Notes under the pieces: model-generated
The model's input: the letters and a program-made list of their open reading frames with translations, nothing else
Told to the model about the DNA's origin: nothing
The model's database searches: none
Shown here: piece after piece, positions 13,682-14,294 of the stretch
Numbering within the stretch: the stretch's first letter is position 1
Layout of the letters: every line of letters starts with the position of its first letter
Assembly (NCBI GenBank): GCA_013151875.1
Contig: JAADHL010000021.1
Coordinates: forward strand, 1-14,294
DNA: 14,294 nt
Reading direction: 5' to 3'
Origin: Deltaproteobacteria bacterium
GTDB taxonomy: Bacteria; Myxococcota_A; UBA9042; DTJE01
Position numbers and translations under genes: made by a program

Positions 13682-14294
13682 ATGGCGCCTTCCGAGAATC
13701 GACGCGAACACCCCAGATGGAAACTGGAAAAGGACGTTTTCTGTTATATCGACGGCATCCGCATGGACGCCCGATGCGAAAACATCAGCACCGGGGGCCT
13801 GTTTATACGGACCACGCACCAGAACGAGCTCCCCGTCGGAGCGTTGGTGGGCCTGACTTTCCGCACCAAGGATGGGTCCGGGGCGGCCACCTTCCTGTTC
13901 GGTCGAATCGTGCGCAGGGTGAGCGGCAGGTCCGGCGGTGTCGGGTTGAAGTGGGAAAAGGCCGTCACGGTGGGCCCCCGAACGGAACTGGCCGGTTTCC
14001 TGCTGAAGATTTTCAAAATCGAACACCCCGAGATCCGCGAGGAACCCGTGGGAAAGGGCCAGACGCGCAGCGTTTTCCACTTTCCCCCACAGGGCGCAAG
14101 CAAACTCATCCCGCTCATGACCGGCCCCGCTACGACACCTTCCGCCGACACCCAGACGCCCGAAAAATCAGGGCAACGTGAACCGCTTGTCCCCGAAACG
14201 CCGGACGAATCGAAGCCGAGAATCCTGAAGCCCGAGGTCCCGAAGCCGGAAGTCCCGAAGCCGGAGGTCCCGAAGCCGGAGCCCTCAAGCGTCG
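13682..14294 (+). CDS. PilZ-domain protein, probable c-di-GMP receptor (3' end cut off)
   Basis: The frame opens at ATG 13682, with AAGGA 13672-13676 just upstream, and runs off the window, giving at least 204 residues. Residues ~5-115 form a PilZ domain. The c-di-GMP-binding RxxxR is Arg8-Arg12 (RREHPR), and the second motif (D/N)xSxxG is Asn34-Gly39 (NISTGG). LPVGALVGLTFRTKDGSG and GRIVRRVSGRSGGVGLKWE are the beta-barrel strands. After ~residue 125 the sequence becomes Pro/Lys/Glu-rich and ends in KPEVP repeats. With both motifs intact it should bind c-di-GMP and relay the signal by protein contact. Its output may be a domain beyond the window edge. It has its own promoter and is not clearly in an operon with the kinase upstream. 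Confidence 0.85.
   Translation, partial: MAPSENRREHPRWKLEKDVFCYIDGIRMDARCENISTGGLFIRTTHQNELPVGALVGLTFRTKDGSGAATFLFGRIVRRVSGRSGGVGLKWEKAVTVGPRTELAGFLLKIFKIEHPEIREEPVGKGQTRSVFHFPPQGASKLIPLMTGPATTPSADTQTPEKSGQREPLVPETPDESKPRILKPEVPKPEVPKPEVPKPEPSSV
14228..14287 (+). repeat. 15-base tandem repeat encoding KPEVP units in the PilZ protein
   Basis: Units at 14228-14242, 14243-14257 and 14258-14272 each encode KPEVP; a fourth, imperfect unit at 14273-14287 encodes KPEPS. The units differ at only one or two bases, suggesting recent duplication. Such Pro/Lys/Glu repeats form stiff, extended linkers. The array might continue after a break beyond the window. Confidence 0.8.

Overview
This window looks like a chromosomal, mostly housekeeping segment of a high-GC, Gram-negative (diderm) bacterium. 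LolA, a periplasmic lipoprotein carrier, points to an outer membrane. The run rplY-pth-rpsF-rpsR-rplI, a hybrid histidine kinase and a PilZ protein fit a deltaproteobacteria-like lineage (Myxococcota/Desulfobacterota-type). That placement is an inference from gene content; I cannot name a species. I see no transposase, phage, CRISPR array, tRNA or rRNA.

Layout. Bases 1-109 may hold the tail of an upstream gene. lolA and rimO (195-2215) are coupled by a GTGA overlap. A promoter and a short structured leader precede a tightly packed plus-strand translation cluster, 2329-5846: rplY (L25), pth, rpsF (S6), rpsR (S18), rplI (L9) and rsmE, with overlaps or gaps of at most about 20 bases. An RDD-family membrane protein with its own extended -10 promoter follows, then a secreted protein of unknown function ending at 7193. 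These converge on a minus-strand group read from right to left: glpK (11481-9991), a 355-base gap holding a strong promoter and long leader, rho (9635-8388), and a PLP aminotransferase (8381-7203). Divergent from glpK is a large GAF-PAS-kinase-receiver protein (11522-13570), followed by a PilZ-domain gene cut by the window end.

How the genes work together. The central cluster makes parts of both ribosomal subunits (S6, S18, L9, L25), rescues stalled peptidyl-tRNA (Pth) and modifies rRNA (RsmE); RimO modifies S12. Rho terminates transcription. The right-hand end is signalling: a phosphorelay-type protein and a probable c-di-GMP receptor.

The most unusual points are a hybrid kinase whose ATP-binding motifs are badly eroded while its phospho-acceptor His and Asp remain; S6 and L25 with long acidic tails beside an S18 with a lysine-rich N-terminus; two mutually exclusive hairpins in the rplY leader; divergent glpK/kinase promoters sharing one -10 core, with a probably leaderless kinase mRNA; a long rho leader with a tiny ORF overlapping the rho start; and a secreted stalk-and-cap protein. 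I found no clear evidence of a wholly new multi-gene system.
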